Positions 35,459 to 46,565 of a DNA stretch of 64,000 nucleotides are shown piece by piece. Positions within the stretch are counted from its first letter, which is position 1. Each line of letters begins with the position of its first letter. The stretch spans positions 53,842,583 through 53,906,582 of the forward strand of contig CM047808.1 in assembly GCA_026214975.1 (NCBI GenBank). Reading direction: 5' to 3'. The DNA comes from Gentiana macrophylla (Eukaryota; Streptophyta; Magnoliopsida; Gentianales; Gentianaceae). Under the pieces are notes generated by a model that worked only from the letters and a program-made list of their open reading frames with translations, searched no databases and was not told where the DNA came from. The position numbers were made by a program, and so were the translations under genes.

Positions 35459-36254
35459 GGGAGGCAAGGAAATCCTTATAGGGCGGATATCGCCCAGGTT
35501 CTCATGACCACCCTGGTTTTAGACTAAGTGACCCTGCTGGGAGTTTTTGACAAAGTGATTCAAACGATGGAGAGAGACCAAGCCAAATTGGTGGATTCAT
35601 GCCTCAATTCAACAAGTCCGGTGGTTGGGAAGCAGCCATGGAGAAAATGAGCTCAAATGTGACCGACACGGTGAACCAACTTACGAAATCCCGCCTCCGG
35701 GAGGATGATACAAGAATGATACAAGCTTCACCACTTATTGTCAGAAGAATGATACAAGACTGACCAATCAAGAAGCCCTAATGCAGAATATCTCGCACCA
35801 AGTGAGTCAGATTGCAGAACAAGTGTCAGCCCGCCTCCGGGAGGATTGCCAAGTAATACTGAGAAGAATCCGAAGGACGTAAATGTAATCATGACTAGAA
35901 GCGGAAAGGAACTTCATGGACCTGTTATACCAATTGTCCAGGTACAATCAGAAAGCAGACAGCAGCAGAACGCAGTAGAATCTGGAGAAAAAGAGGGGCG
36001 GTATCCGGGGACACTACTCCGGTAAACCGGGAGTCTGAAAATTCAACAGACAAGCAGGCAGAGCAGCAGTAGTCAGCAGGTAAGTCTTCACAAACTGTAA
36101 CTATTAATCGTGCTACTTTACCCTATTTCCCTAGGAAATATAAACCGAATAATGATGATGCACGTTATAAAAATTTATAGAAATGTTTAAAAAGTTGCAA
36201 GTGAATATACATTTGGTAGAAGCTCTGCCTGGAATGCCATAGTATGCGAAATTC
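35459..36254 (+). pseudogene. Element D gag tail and linker, degraded
   Basis: Fragments such as NPKDVNVIMTRSGKELHGP (35875-35935) are Athila linker text before the protease. A CGCCTCCGGGAGGA word occurs twice (about 35692 and 35833). No intact frame remains. Confidence 0.55.
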
Positions 36255-36971
36255 TTGAAGGAAGCAATCTCTATCAAGAGGAAATTGTTAGACCTTGAGA
36301 CTATATGCCTTAATGAGGAATGCTCGGCAGTTTTGCAACGCAAACTGCAGCCCAAGTGTAAAGATCATGGGAGCTTCCTCATACCATGCACAATTGGAGG
36401 AGTATGCCTAAATAAAGCATTGTGTGATCTTGGAGCCAGTGTCAATCTAATGCCACTCTCCATCTTTCATAAATTAGGCATGGAGGAGTTGAATGAGTCA
36501 TCTATAACCCTTCAGTTAGCAGATAGGTCTATGAAGCAACCTTGTGGAGTGGTGGAGGATGTTTTGGTGAAAGTTGATAAGTTTGTATTCCCTATAGACT
36601 TTGTGGTGCTAGACATGGAAGCTAACTACGATGTTCCATTGATCTTAGGAATACCTTTCCTAGCTACGAGTAAAACCTTGATAGATGTTCATAAGGGTTA
36701 GCTGATTCTGAGAGTGAATGAGGACAAGGAAGTGTTCAATGTGATGAATTCAATGAGATATGCTCAAGATGAAGAAGAAGCATGTTACATGCTAGATGCG
36801 ATAGACGAACTTGTAATGGAATTATATCAGCAATCGCACAAGACCTTGAAGTAGCTGAGACTTTAATCCTGAAGGATGAGGAAAGTTATGAGGGAACCTG
36901 GCATGGGTGTAGTGAAGGTCAAATGCGAGAAATAGAGCCTATATCCTCTGTGGATTTAGGAGGAACCATTC
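36255..36971 (+). pseudogene. Element D aspartic protease
   Basis: A 148-codon open stretch includes CTIGGVCLNKALCDLGASVN and then LMPLSIFHKLGM, VDKFVFPIDFVVLDME and VPLILGIPFLATSKTLIDVH. CDLGAS is the Athila protease active-site block. After 36701 a stop and further text (VNEDKEVFNVMNSMRYAQDE) continue to the element E insertion. Confidence 0.8.
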
Positions 36972-38723
36972 TGTTGGAAATAATATCTGTGTTTTGATGA
37001 TGATTAGTCACATATGTAGAAATTTCACATATAACCCATGATGATGAAGTCATAGCTAATTGTTATAGTGCATAATGAAAGAAGAAGCAAGAAATAGTCT
37101 AGAGAAAAATGTATAAGTTCTATCTAGAGTCTGAACTTTGTATAGGTTGTTTCAGACAAGCATTGTAATAGTTAAGAACTAGGTGAATAATTTGAGTTAC
37201 TGACAAAGCAAACCGAGTATACTTATGAAGAATCGAGGATCGAGACTCGATTATGAGAAAATCGAAGAAGATAAGTTCATTTGAGGACACAGACTCAGTT
37301 GGCTTATCTAAAAGATCAAGAAGCGAGGGACACTGACTCGATTATTGAAGACTCAAGAACTGAGGTGGCAAACTCAGTTAGAAACTGATTAAGTCGTGAT
37401 TATAAGTCAGGATTCAGGCAAGCTTGTGGTGACCTGAAACTGAACTATAGATCATGTAAAGCTGAATAATCTTAATGACAAAGATTATCAGTTACTAGGA
37501 AAAGAAGAAACCAATTGTGTACCCTGACTTATTAAATTAAAGTCAGATGTCAAGTATATGAGGTACTCAGTTTTGAAGAAGAGTAGAAAACTGAGTTAAG
37601 CTCTTGTTGAATTTGAAATGACAAGACGACAAAAGGTCGTACACATGAACGTTGGCTACAAGAGCTATTTGACCGTTACAAGAGCTATTTGACCGTTACA
37701 TCACCCCTATAAATACACAGAGGAAAGTTCTTGAAAACGGGAGATCTTGGACAAGTTTTAAAAAGCATATATCTAACGATCCAGATCCAGAAAATCAGAT
37801 TTTATATCTAGAAAAGGGGAAGCCAATGAAATTGCCTTGAAGATTATGAAGAAATATTCAGTAACCCATTAAGGGGGAAAAAGGAATCTTGGAGCTACAA
37901 CGTCATATCCAGAAGAATCAGATGGCTCACTGAATTAATCTTTCTGAGTTATTCTAAACCTAACCTTTGTGAAAAAAGGTTGGCTGTGCATAGTTTGAGG
38001 AGAGCAACTCCACCTTTTCTCATACGGTTGCAACTCGGTTTGCCACGGCCTGTTGGTGCGATCTGGATTGTGTTCGTATTAGTGGTGAGCTGGTGAAGGA
38101 GCAATTCCACCTCCAAAGGATCAGTGTGCAGAGTGAATGGAGCAATCTCACCTTTCTTTATTATGTGTAGACAGTGAAACTAGGGTGTCGTGAAGGACTG
38201 TCATTGGGCTAGGATTTTGTAACAGTTATCTCAAGATTCTAGTGATACCTCTTACACCACAGGAGAAGAGGAGACGTATAGGATTACATCACCCAGAACA
38301 TCCATAAACAAACTCTGTGTTGATTTACTTTATGCATTTATACTTGTGTTGTGATTACTTTATTTATTGCATAATCATTTCATCACTTCACTCAGCAAAC
38401 TTCAGACATTGAGTCAACACGGAAATGATACATAGGAGACTTAGATCTTTATTGACACATCTATTGCACAAAAGCCTTGATCTTATCCGCTGCAAGTTAG
38501 TTCAGTTCTAGTACTAGCTAAACTGAATTAGCTAACTCCTACACAGGATTAAAGGGTTGGAACAAAACTGAGCTGAATTACATTGTACATCAGTTTGATA
38601 TTTCAGTTTGAGTTTAGGAGAAACTCAGTTCCTGGGGTACTTTCAGTCTTTGGAAAGTTTTTGGTGACAAGTTTATTCACCCCCCCCCTCTAAACTTGTG
38701 TTAGCCTTTCCAAGGGACCAACA
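36972..38723 (+). repeat. Element E 5' LTR
   Basis: It begins TGTTGGAAATAA and ends GGGACCAACA. A CCCCTATAAATACACAG promoter-like block lies at about 37702. A TACAAGAGCTATTTGACCGT segment is duplicated just upstream (37668-37700) but not in the 3' LTR. Confidence 0.85.
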
Positions 38724-38725
38724 AT

Positions 38726-38739
38726 TGGTATTGGAGTAG
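38726..38739 (+). other. Element E primer-binding site, initiator-Met-like
   Basis: TGGTATTGGAGTAG is a diverged form of TGGTATCAGAGC, the initiator-tRNA site of copia elements, two bases after the LTR. Confidence 0.65.
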
Positions 38740-38827
38740 TTCTTCCTATTGGAAGTGATCCAAAGATATCTTACAAACCAGTTGTTGAAATCCCTCACTG
38801 TATCAGTTGTAAAAGCACTTAGTTGAA

Positions 38828-39616
38828 ATGGATACATCTAGAATTAGAAGTTGGCTTATTCACCCCCTGACTAACTGTTTCCAAAATGTATCTAATTTTC
38901 AGGATCAAGTATTTGAGAGGTTCAGTGCTACAAACTCACATACAAGTCCAGAACCTCAACTCAGTGATGATGTGGATAGCAATCTCAATGTATATGATGA
39001 CAAATCCAGGGAAGTTCCATCACTAAGTAATTTCTCAGAAGAAGAGGAAAGGAAGTTGTTGCAAGTAACTGATGATGTAAAAGATGCATTAGAGCACCAA
39101 AAGAATGTACATTCAAACCGTGAAGCTGTAATAAACAATCAAGGAAAGGTACATTTTTCAACTCAGTTATCATCCGCTGAACTCAGTCAAAGAAACTCTG
39201 AGCTTGTCAAGTTGGTGGAAAAACTCACTCTTGAGTTGAAACTAAAAGATATAGAACTTGGCAAAGAAAAAGAGTTGAATGAGTTTCTTGAAACTGAAAT
39301 GTCAAATCTAGCTGAAAGGTTAATATCTAGTAAATTTGACAAAAGCAATGATAGTTCCCCACCGTTACCCAGTCTTAAGATTTCATGGAGTGTAAACTCT
39401 AGACATCAAAATACTGGAAGACCTAGTGGATTACACAGAGAAAATAAAGATGATAAATCTAAAAGAATCCTTGTGAAATCAACCAAGGTTGAACGTAATG
39501 GCCTATCTAGAAAAGTGATGAGAAAGATTAATTCTCTCATCAAAGAAACTGAAGTATGTACTTCAGTAACTAATCCAGCCGGACCCAAGAAGATATGGGT
39601 ACCAAAGAAAACTTAA
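38828..39616 (+). pseudogene. Element E gag-tail remnant with coiled coil
   Basis: An open frame of 262 codons starts at 38828. Residues about 110-165 form a heptad-rich segment (SQRNSELVKLVEKLTLELKL). The end GPKKIWVPKKT is typical of the SIRE gag-to-pol linker. No zinc knuckle, capsid core, protease or later pol follows, so the frame is the residue of an internal deletion. The upstream methionine is chosen only because it opens the frame. Whether it is made is unknown. Confidence 0.6.
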
Positions 39617-40010
39617 AACTGTTTTGCAGGCTAAGTCAGTTCTTATGTTGCTGAATCCGGAGAAGACTGACATCTACACAAAACTGAAAAGGGCAAAAGC
39701 TGATGAAGGACAAAATGGTCAAAGATTGAAAACTTTCCAGCTACTATCTGTCGCTTGGGCTGACAAGACAAATCACCTGAAGCCACGTGTCAATCAAGGA
39801 GAAGAAGTAGATGTGCATCCCTACAAATCTCATTGATTGTGACACGACTCTCATTTAAAACGATTGAGTAATTGAAAGACTCAGAAACGCATACTGTTCC
39901 TACAATCTTGACCAAATCTTGCTCAATCAATTTCAAAACATCCAAGGCTCCCCCAAGAACTCTTAAATTAAAAATCCATGGAGCGGTATAACATTGATTA
40001 AGGAATCACC

Positions 40011-41663
40011 ATGAGTCTGGACGACTTCAGTCAAAAATTTTCAAACTCCATCCTATCAATTCAAATTGTAGACAAAATCAAAATGATTCGAGGACTTGAA
40101 AATCTGATTGATACGAAGGTCAATACTCTGTACCCAGAAAATATCAAAGATTTCTACAGAAACGCCATAATCACTGATGATGGAAAGAGTTTCAGGACAG
40201 CAGTTCAAGATAAAAGCATTACTGTTCATTAACATCTTCTTTCCCTAGTCTTTGGTTTGGACATATTTGGAGGATCCTCAAGTCTCACTTTTGGAAATGA
40301 AGAAAAAGACAGACTTTGGAATGTCACAGCACTCAACAAAGATAAGAAGAATTTCATTGGATCCATTCATCAACAAAAACAAGAATTCGCGTTTTTAACA
40401 ATTCTTTTGACCAAAAATGTCATTGGTCACACCTGGAATCTTTACACTCTGTCAACAGAGAAACTGAAACTAATCTATGCCATTTGGTGCGAAGAAAAGC
40501 TGGATTGGAACAAATTTGTTCTCAAGCAATTGATCAAACAAATTTCAGATGAAAAAGCAAAATCTTAAGGAAGAAAGGCTGTTCGAGAAAAGTTCTTGTT
40601 GAAAAAGGGATTTACATATCTGGTTCAAAGTATACTAGACTACTTCTCCATCTCAAAATCCACAGAAACAAAAGTAATACATAAATCAGTGTCCAGTGGA
40701 GCGTAGAAAAGGAAAATCAATGAGGAAGATAGGAGAGAAACTTCAAACTCTAGCTCAAGTGAAACTGTAAATCTGGATGAAAGAACTTTCAGGAGACAAA
40801 GGAGGATGTGGAACAAATATCTTGCAAGGAAAACTGAAACAGAAGACGCTATTCAAACTAAAGATGAAACTGAAGAATGTGAATCCTCAGCTGATATGTA
40901 TGAAAAATACACTGAGAAGCAGAGAGAAAATCTGGAAGATATTGAATTTTGTGCAACCGAGTATGAAAAAGAACTATTAGGTCATGACTCTCATTATCAT
41001 GAAGTCAGCTCCTCATCTCAAGTTCATAATGTGTCTTCAAGCAAATCTATATTGAAGGACATCCCCCATCCTGCAACTCAAAAGACTCTGCAACGATTAA
41101 AGGAAACTGAGAAGAGAATGGAAGGGTTAAAGATGATCATAGAAAGCCTGATGCAGACTCTACAATAGAAGATCTACAACTTACATGAATTTATTTCAAC
41201 AGCACATTACTCAGGTCTGAACAAATACTCCAACATCATCACCTTGCACAAATTATTTGAAGAAAGCTTTTGCATATCTTCAAACAAGGGGGAAGATAAA
41301 GCGAAGGTGATCTTGATAAATGTAAAACTAAGCCGACAAAGTCAAGATAAGGCTAAACTGACAAAGACAAAGTTAGCTGAAGAAATCTATGCTAAACTGT
41401 TGATTAAAGAACAAGACATACGAGTAGATGCTGATCTACTTGCTATTCAACAAAATGGAGAGGCAGCTGATAAATTGATCGAAGAGTTGATTGCAGAAGA
41501 GATCTTTAAAGAAACAAGAACTGAGGAAGATGAAGAAGCCTCAGTTAAAGCTATGTTGAACATCAAAAAGAAGATTGCAATTTGCGCCAGATTGAAAGAA
41601 ACTTTAAAGGCAGATGTAGTTAAAGAGACAAAAACTGAAGGGGGGAAATATACTGAAGCCTAA
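40011..41663 (+). pseudogene. Element E third frame (env-like position), four in-frame stops
   Basis: From 40011 to 41663 a single reading frame holds with only four internal stops (40230, 40566, 40704, 41166) and no frameshift, giving about 550 codons. The first third (NVIGHTWNLYTLSTEKLKLI, KFVLKQLIKQI) resembles the putative plant transposon protein found in many retroelement annotations. The middle is acidic and Ser-rich, with QKTLQRLKETEKRMEGLK forming a coiled coil. The rest is charged and helical. It lies after the lost pol, where SIRE elements keep an env-like frame. That equivalence is inference. Confidence 0.5.
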
Positions 41664-42030
41664 AGAAAAGGAACTTGGTTTTATATCAAAAGAAGAAGAG
41701 AAGATGATGGATGAGGAGATTAAAGAGATTTTGATAAAACTCAAAAACCAAGATAACGAAGAAGCAAATCGTATGATCAATGAATATTTGGATATTAAGC
41801 CCAGAGATAATGAATCAAGAGAAGAAGGAAAGACCCGAAGGTTTCTAGAAACAAAAAGAAGTATTTTCTTGGTGAAAAGATGTTGTTTTTGGAAAAAGAA
41901 TAATGGTAATGAATCCAGTAACTCAGTTTGTTTTGTAATGAACTCAGCTGTTTTTAGTTTGTTATTTTAGTTTGTTATGATTTCTTGCATTATTATCTTA
42001 TTATTGCTTTTAGGTAGGGTTATGATACAT
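41664..42030 (+). other. Element E region between third frame and 3' LTR
   Basis: A short charged frame (41704-41970) in another phase may be the frameshifted end of the preceding frame. Nothing else is recognised. Confidence 0.4.
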
Positions 42031-42048
42031 CATCAAAATATGGGAAAT
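42031..42048 (+). other. Element E polypurine-tract position
   Basis: CATCAAAATATGGGAAAT directly precedes the 3' LTR. The SIRE tract is normally AAAAAGGGGGAG, so this one is degraded. Confidence 0.55.
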
Positions 42049-43797
42049 TGTTGGAAATAATATCTGTGTTTTGATGATGATTCGTCATATATGTAGAAAG
42101 TTCACATATAATCCATGATGATGAAGTCATAGCTAACTGTTATAGTGCATAATGAAAGAAGAAGCAAGAAATAGTCGAGAGAAAAATGTATAAGTTCTAT
42201 CTAGTGTCTGAAATTTGTATAGGTTGTTTCAGACAAGCATTGTAATAGATAGGAACTAGGTGAACAGCTGAGTTACAGCAAGAAAACTGAGTATACTTAT
42301 GAAGAAGTGAGGGATCGGACTCTGTTATGAGAAAACTGAAGAAGATAAGTTCGATGAGGGACACAAACTCAGTTGGCTTATCTAGAAGATTGAAGAACTA
42401 AGGGACAGTGACTCAGTTAATGAAGACTGAAGAACTGAGGTGGAAAACTCAGTTAGAAGCTGATTAAGTCGTGATTATAAGTCAGGATTCAGGCAAATCT
42501 GTGGTGACCTGAAACTGAACTATAGATCATGTAAAGCTGAATAATCTTAAGGACAAAGATTATCAGTTTCCAGGAAAAGAAGAAACTGAATGGTGTACCC
42601 TGACTTAGTCATTTAAAGTCAGATGTCAAGTATATGAGGTACTCAGTTTTGAAGAAGAGTAGAAAACTGAGTTAAGGTCTAGTTGAATTTGAAATGACAA
42701 GACGGCAAAAGGTCGTACACATGAACATTAGCTAAACGACAAATGTAACGGCTACAAGAGCTATTTGACCGTTACATCACCCCTATAAATACACAGAGGA
42801 AAGTGCATGAAAATGGGAGATCTTGGACAAGTTTTAAAAAGCATATATCTAAAGATCCAGATCCAGAAAATCAGATTTCATATCAAGAAAAAGGAAGCCA
42901 ACAAAATTTCCTTGAAGATTATGAAGAAATATTCAGTAACCCATTAAGGGGGAAAAAGGCATCTTGGAGCTACAACATCATATCCAGAAGAATCAGACGG
43001 CTCACTGAATTAATCTTTCTGATTAATTCTAAACCTAACCTTTGTGAAAAAGGGTTGGCTATGCATAATTTGAGGAGAGGAACTCCACATTTCCTCATAC
43101 GGTTGCAACTCAGTTGCCATAGCTGCTGGTGCAGTCTGTGGACTGTGTTCGTATTAGTGGTGAGCTGGGGAAGGAGCAATTCCACCTCCAAAGGATCAGT
43201 GTGCAGAGTGAAGGGAGCAATCTCACATTTCTTCATTATGTGTAGACAGTGAAACTAGGGTGTCGTGAATGACTGTCATTGGGCTAGGATTTTGTAACAG
43301 TTATCTCAAGATTCTAGTGATACCTCCTACACCACAGGAGAAGGGGAGACGTACGGGATTACACCACCCGGAACTTTCATAAACAAACTCTGTGTTGATT
43401 TACTTTATGCATTTATACTTGTGCTGTTATTACTTTATTTATTGCATAATCATTTCATCACTTCACTCAGCAAACTTCAGACACTGAGTCAGCACAAAAC
43501 TGATACATAGGAGACTTAGATCTTTATTGACACATCTATTGCACAAAAGGCTTGATCTTATGCGCTGCAAGTTAGTTCAGTTCTAGTACTAGCTAAACTG
43601 AATTAGCTATCTCCTACACAGGATTAAAGGGTTGGAACAAAACTGAGCTGAATTACATTGTACCTCAGTTTGATAGTTTAGTTTGAGTTTAGGAGAAACT
43701 CAGTTCCTGGGGTACTTTCAGTATTGGGAAAGTTTTTGGTGACAAGTTTATTTACCCCCTCCTCTAAACTTGTGTTAGCCTTTCCAAGGGACCAACG
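42049..43797 (+). repeat. Element E 3' LTR
   Basis: It is collinear with 36972-38723 with many substitutions and small indels. It ends GGGACCAACG, with the terminal A changed to G, before the CATTC duplication. Confidence 0.85.
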
Positions 43798-43802
43798 CAT
43801 TC

Positions 43803-44751
43803 ATAGACCTTCATGCCACAAGTTCTTTGACTTACAATTGACTGGTAAGCTGTTAAGATCATCGTTAGAAGATCCACCAAGGAACTTAACGTTAAAACCT
43901 TTTCCTTCTCACATGAAGTATGTATATTTACAAGATGATGCTCTCCCCCTTATAATTTCCTCATCATTATCACCTTTAGAGGAGGAGAAACTTTTAAGAG
44001 TACTGAGAGAGCATAAGGGAGCATTTGGGTGGACAATTGCAGATATTAGAGGAATAAGCCCAACAGTATGCATGCATAAGATCTCTGTAGACCCTGAGAA
44101 GAAAGCGGTAGCACAACCTCAAAGGAGGTTGACACCTCAACTGAAGGATGTTGTTAAGGAAGAGATCATAAAGATGTGGGAAATGGGAATCATTTTCCCA
44201 ATTGCAGACCGTGAGTGGGTATGCCCGATTCATGTGGTGCCCAAGAAAGGAGGACTCACTGTCCAACCTAATGAGTTTGATGAGTTAATTCATTGATCAG
44301 ATGTTGGAAAGATTAAGCGGTCATGCATTTTATTGTTTCTTAGATGGATATTATGGTTACTATCAGATCCATATTGCCCCCGAGGACCGCGAGAAAACAA
44401 TTTTCACATGTCCTTATGGAACTTTTGCATACAATCGCATGCCTTTTGGGTTGTGTAATGCACCAACAACATTCCAAAGGTGCATGATGCCATTATTTAC
44501 GGACATGGTGGAGGATTTTCTAGAGATTTTCATGGATGATTTCTCTGTATTTGGATATAGCTTTGATAAATGCTTGGAGAATTTGAGTAAGTGTTGAAAA
44601 GATGTGAAGAGACCAACCTTGTAATTAACTTGGAAAAATGCCATTTCATGGTTACAGAAGGAATAGTGTTGGGTCATAGAATTTCAATGAAAGGAATGGA
44701 AGATGATAGGGCAAAGATAGAGGTAATAGAGAAGTCACCCCTTCCAACGTA
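43803..44751 (+). pseudogene. Element D reverse transcriptase, with internal deletion
   Basis: Blocks are EEKLLRVLREHKGAFGWTIA, RGISPTVCMHKI, PQRRLTPQLKDVVKEEIIKM and CPIHVVPKKGGLTV, then DELIH meets a stop. The text resumes in another frame as IDQMLERLSGHAFYCFLDGY, TFAYNRMPFGLCNAPTTFQR and EIFMDDFSVFG. The segment that should hold the RVCIDYR block is missing at about 44290. The CACTA element then cuts the frame at 44752. Confidence 0.8.
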
Positions 44752-45620
44752 CACTACTAGAATTTCCTGGATTTAATCTCGAATTTTTGTGACGAAAACT
44801 GTTCGGCACAAATTTCCGACAATATTGCTACGAATTAGCGTCAAACCACATTTCTTTTTTTTTTTTGCAATAAATATGGACAAAATTGTGATAAATTATG
44901 TACATGGAAAAAAGTATGTGACTATTTTGTCACAAATCTTTGCGCCAAATTCGGGCACCATAATTTGTGAGAATTCTGTGACAAATTGGCTTGGTCATAA
45001 AAGTCTTCGTTGCTAATCTGCCGCTAACCGACATATCTGTCCACATCGCAAAATTGTCACATATTTTCCACAAAATTTCTACGAATTAGCGACAAACCGC
45101 GTAATTCTTTTTTTTTTTTTGCAATAAATTGAGACAACATTGTGACAAAATATGTACGTGGCAAAATGTATGTGACTGTTTTGTCACAAATCTTCGTGCC
45201 AAATTCGGGCGCCATAATTTGTGAGAATTATGTGACAAACTGCTTGGTCATAAAAGTCTTCGTTGCTAATCTGACGCCAACAGACAAATCTGTCCACATC
45301 GCAAAATTGTCACATATTTTCGACAATATAGCTACAAATTTCCTGGATTTGTGATGAAAATTTGTGATTAAAATGGTTCGTCACTAATTCACGAAATCAT
45401 TGCTACAAATTAGTGAAAAAACATAAAAAGATTATTTTTATAAAATATTGCGACGGTACTGTGACAAATTATATACATGACAAAAGACCAGTAACTATTT
45501 TGTCGCAAACCATCGTGCCAAATTTATGCGCCATTTTCTGTGACAAGTATGCGACAAACTAGCTTGGTTACAAAAAATTCCTTGCTAATTCATCACTGAC
45601 GGATAAATTTGCCCATATAT
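44752..45620. repeat. Left subterminal repeats of the CACTA element
   Basis: Three tandem units of about 250-320 bp are marked by the block C(A/G)AATTAG(C/T)G at 44831, 45082 and 45406. Each contains TGTGACAAA-type words and, in the first two, an 11-14 base T run and TTCTTCGTTGCTAATCTG-like text (TCTTCGTTGCTAATCTG). Subterminal arrays are the usual transposase-binding zones of CACTA elements. Confidence 0.75.
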
Positions 45621-45644
45621 GTTTACTTTTAATAAATCAAATTA

Positions 45645-45790
45645 TAAAGGCCAATAAGGCCTTGATTTAGCGGTCAAAGTTAAGGCCAAGGACCACCTCT
45701 TAGTACTGGGTTCGAGCTCTACTAAGTGTAAATGTGTGTGAGTGTTATACTTCTTCGTATATTATATAAATATATAGTGAACTTATTTTT
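45645..45790 (+). mobile_element. Candidate tRNA-derived SINE
   Basis: TAGCGGTCAAAGTTAAGG (near 45670) resembles a pol III box A region, and GGGTTCGAGCTC (near 45710) fits box B, spaced about 40 bases apart as in plant SINEs. GTGTGTGAGTGTTATAC follows, similar in style to SINE bodies. There is no clear poly-A or T tail and no target duplication. It does not fold as a tRNA. Confidence 0.35.
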
Positions 45791-45984
45791 GTATTTCATA
45801 TACATATAATGTACGAAAATTGACATGGGTATAACCCAAAGATTATCAACATTGGACGTTTTGGGCCGAATCCGGGTCAAAATGGTCAAGAGGGCCAAAT
45901 CAGTACAAACTCGTAGACGTTTTGGGCCATAAGAGGGTCAAAATGGTCATGCAGGCCAGATCAGTACAAGCCCATTGTAGGTCT

Positions 45985-46500
45985 TTAGCTAACCGAAGTT
46001 CAATCCCGAGGTTCACTATTGAGTTGTGATTCAAACTCGAGGTTCATTATTGAGTAGTAATTTCAAACCCGGGGTTCGTTATTTAGTCGGTTAAAACCCG
46101 AGGTTCGTTAGTGAGTTCATGATGTGGAACCCAATGTCGTTAGTGAGTTAATGATTCGAAGCCTGAGGTTCGTTAGTTAGTCATGAGTTAATGGTTTGAA
46201 ACTTGAGGTGTGTTAGTGAGTTAGTGATTTGAAACTCGAGATCCGTTACTGAGTTCATGATATGAAACTCGAGGTTCGTTAGTTAGCTAAGCATGAGTTA
46301 ATGATTTGAAACCCTAGGTTCATTAGTGAGTAAATGATTTGAAACCCGAGGTTCGTTAGTGAGTTAATGATTTGAAACCCGAGGTTCGTTAGTGAGTTCA
46401 TGGTATGAAACCCGAGGTTCGTTAGTGAGTTCATGGTATGAAACCGGATAGCGAGTTAATGATTCGATACTCAAAGTTCGTTAGTTATTCATGAGTTAAT
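45985..46500. repeat. 33-bp minisatellite, about 15 units
   Basis: The core unit is TTGAAACCCGAGGTTCGTTA plus GTGAGTTAATGAT. Units are nearly perfect at 46330-46440 and looser on both sides, with some units carrying an extra TCATGAGTTA. It sits inside the CACTA element and stops exactly at the CACTACAAGAAAA end at 46501. Confidence 0.85.
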
Positions 46501-46565
46501 CACTACAAGAAAACTGGAAAATTACGACGCACAGTTTACGACGTGCAACAAATGCGCGTAGTAAA
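46501..46565 (+). mobile_element. Second CACTA-type terminus inside element G
   Basis: CACTACAAGAAAACTGGAAA is the commonest plant CACTA end and is followed by TTACGACGCACAG...ACGACGTGCA, an inverted word typical of subterminal zones. The matching TTTTCTTGTAGTG end is not found before 51594. Either this is a truncated second element or a hybrid end. Confidence 0.6.

Larger units (their letters stand above)
36972..43797 (+). mobile_element. Element E: pol-less SIRE-like Ty1/copia LTR element inserted in element D
   Basis: LTRs of about 1.75 kb (36972-38723, 42049-43797) are flanked by a perfect CATTC duplication (36967-36971, 43798-43802). The TGTTGGAAATAATATCTGTGTTTTGATGATGA start, the iMet-like primer site and the gag-tail text ending GPKKIWVPKKT match SIRE/Maximus. 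No integrase, RT or RNase H is present in the 3.3-kb interior. Two other frames remain. Confidence 0.85.

Noticed and set aside
45645..45790. Possible tRNA gene
   Set aside because: Box A and B words are present, but the arms do not pair as a tRNA cloverleaf by eye. A SINE fits better.
45985..46500. Regular repeats that could suggest a CRISPR-like array
   Set aside because: Units are directly tandem without unique spacers, and the genome is a plant nuclear one. It is a minisatellite.
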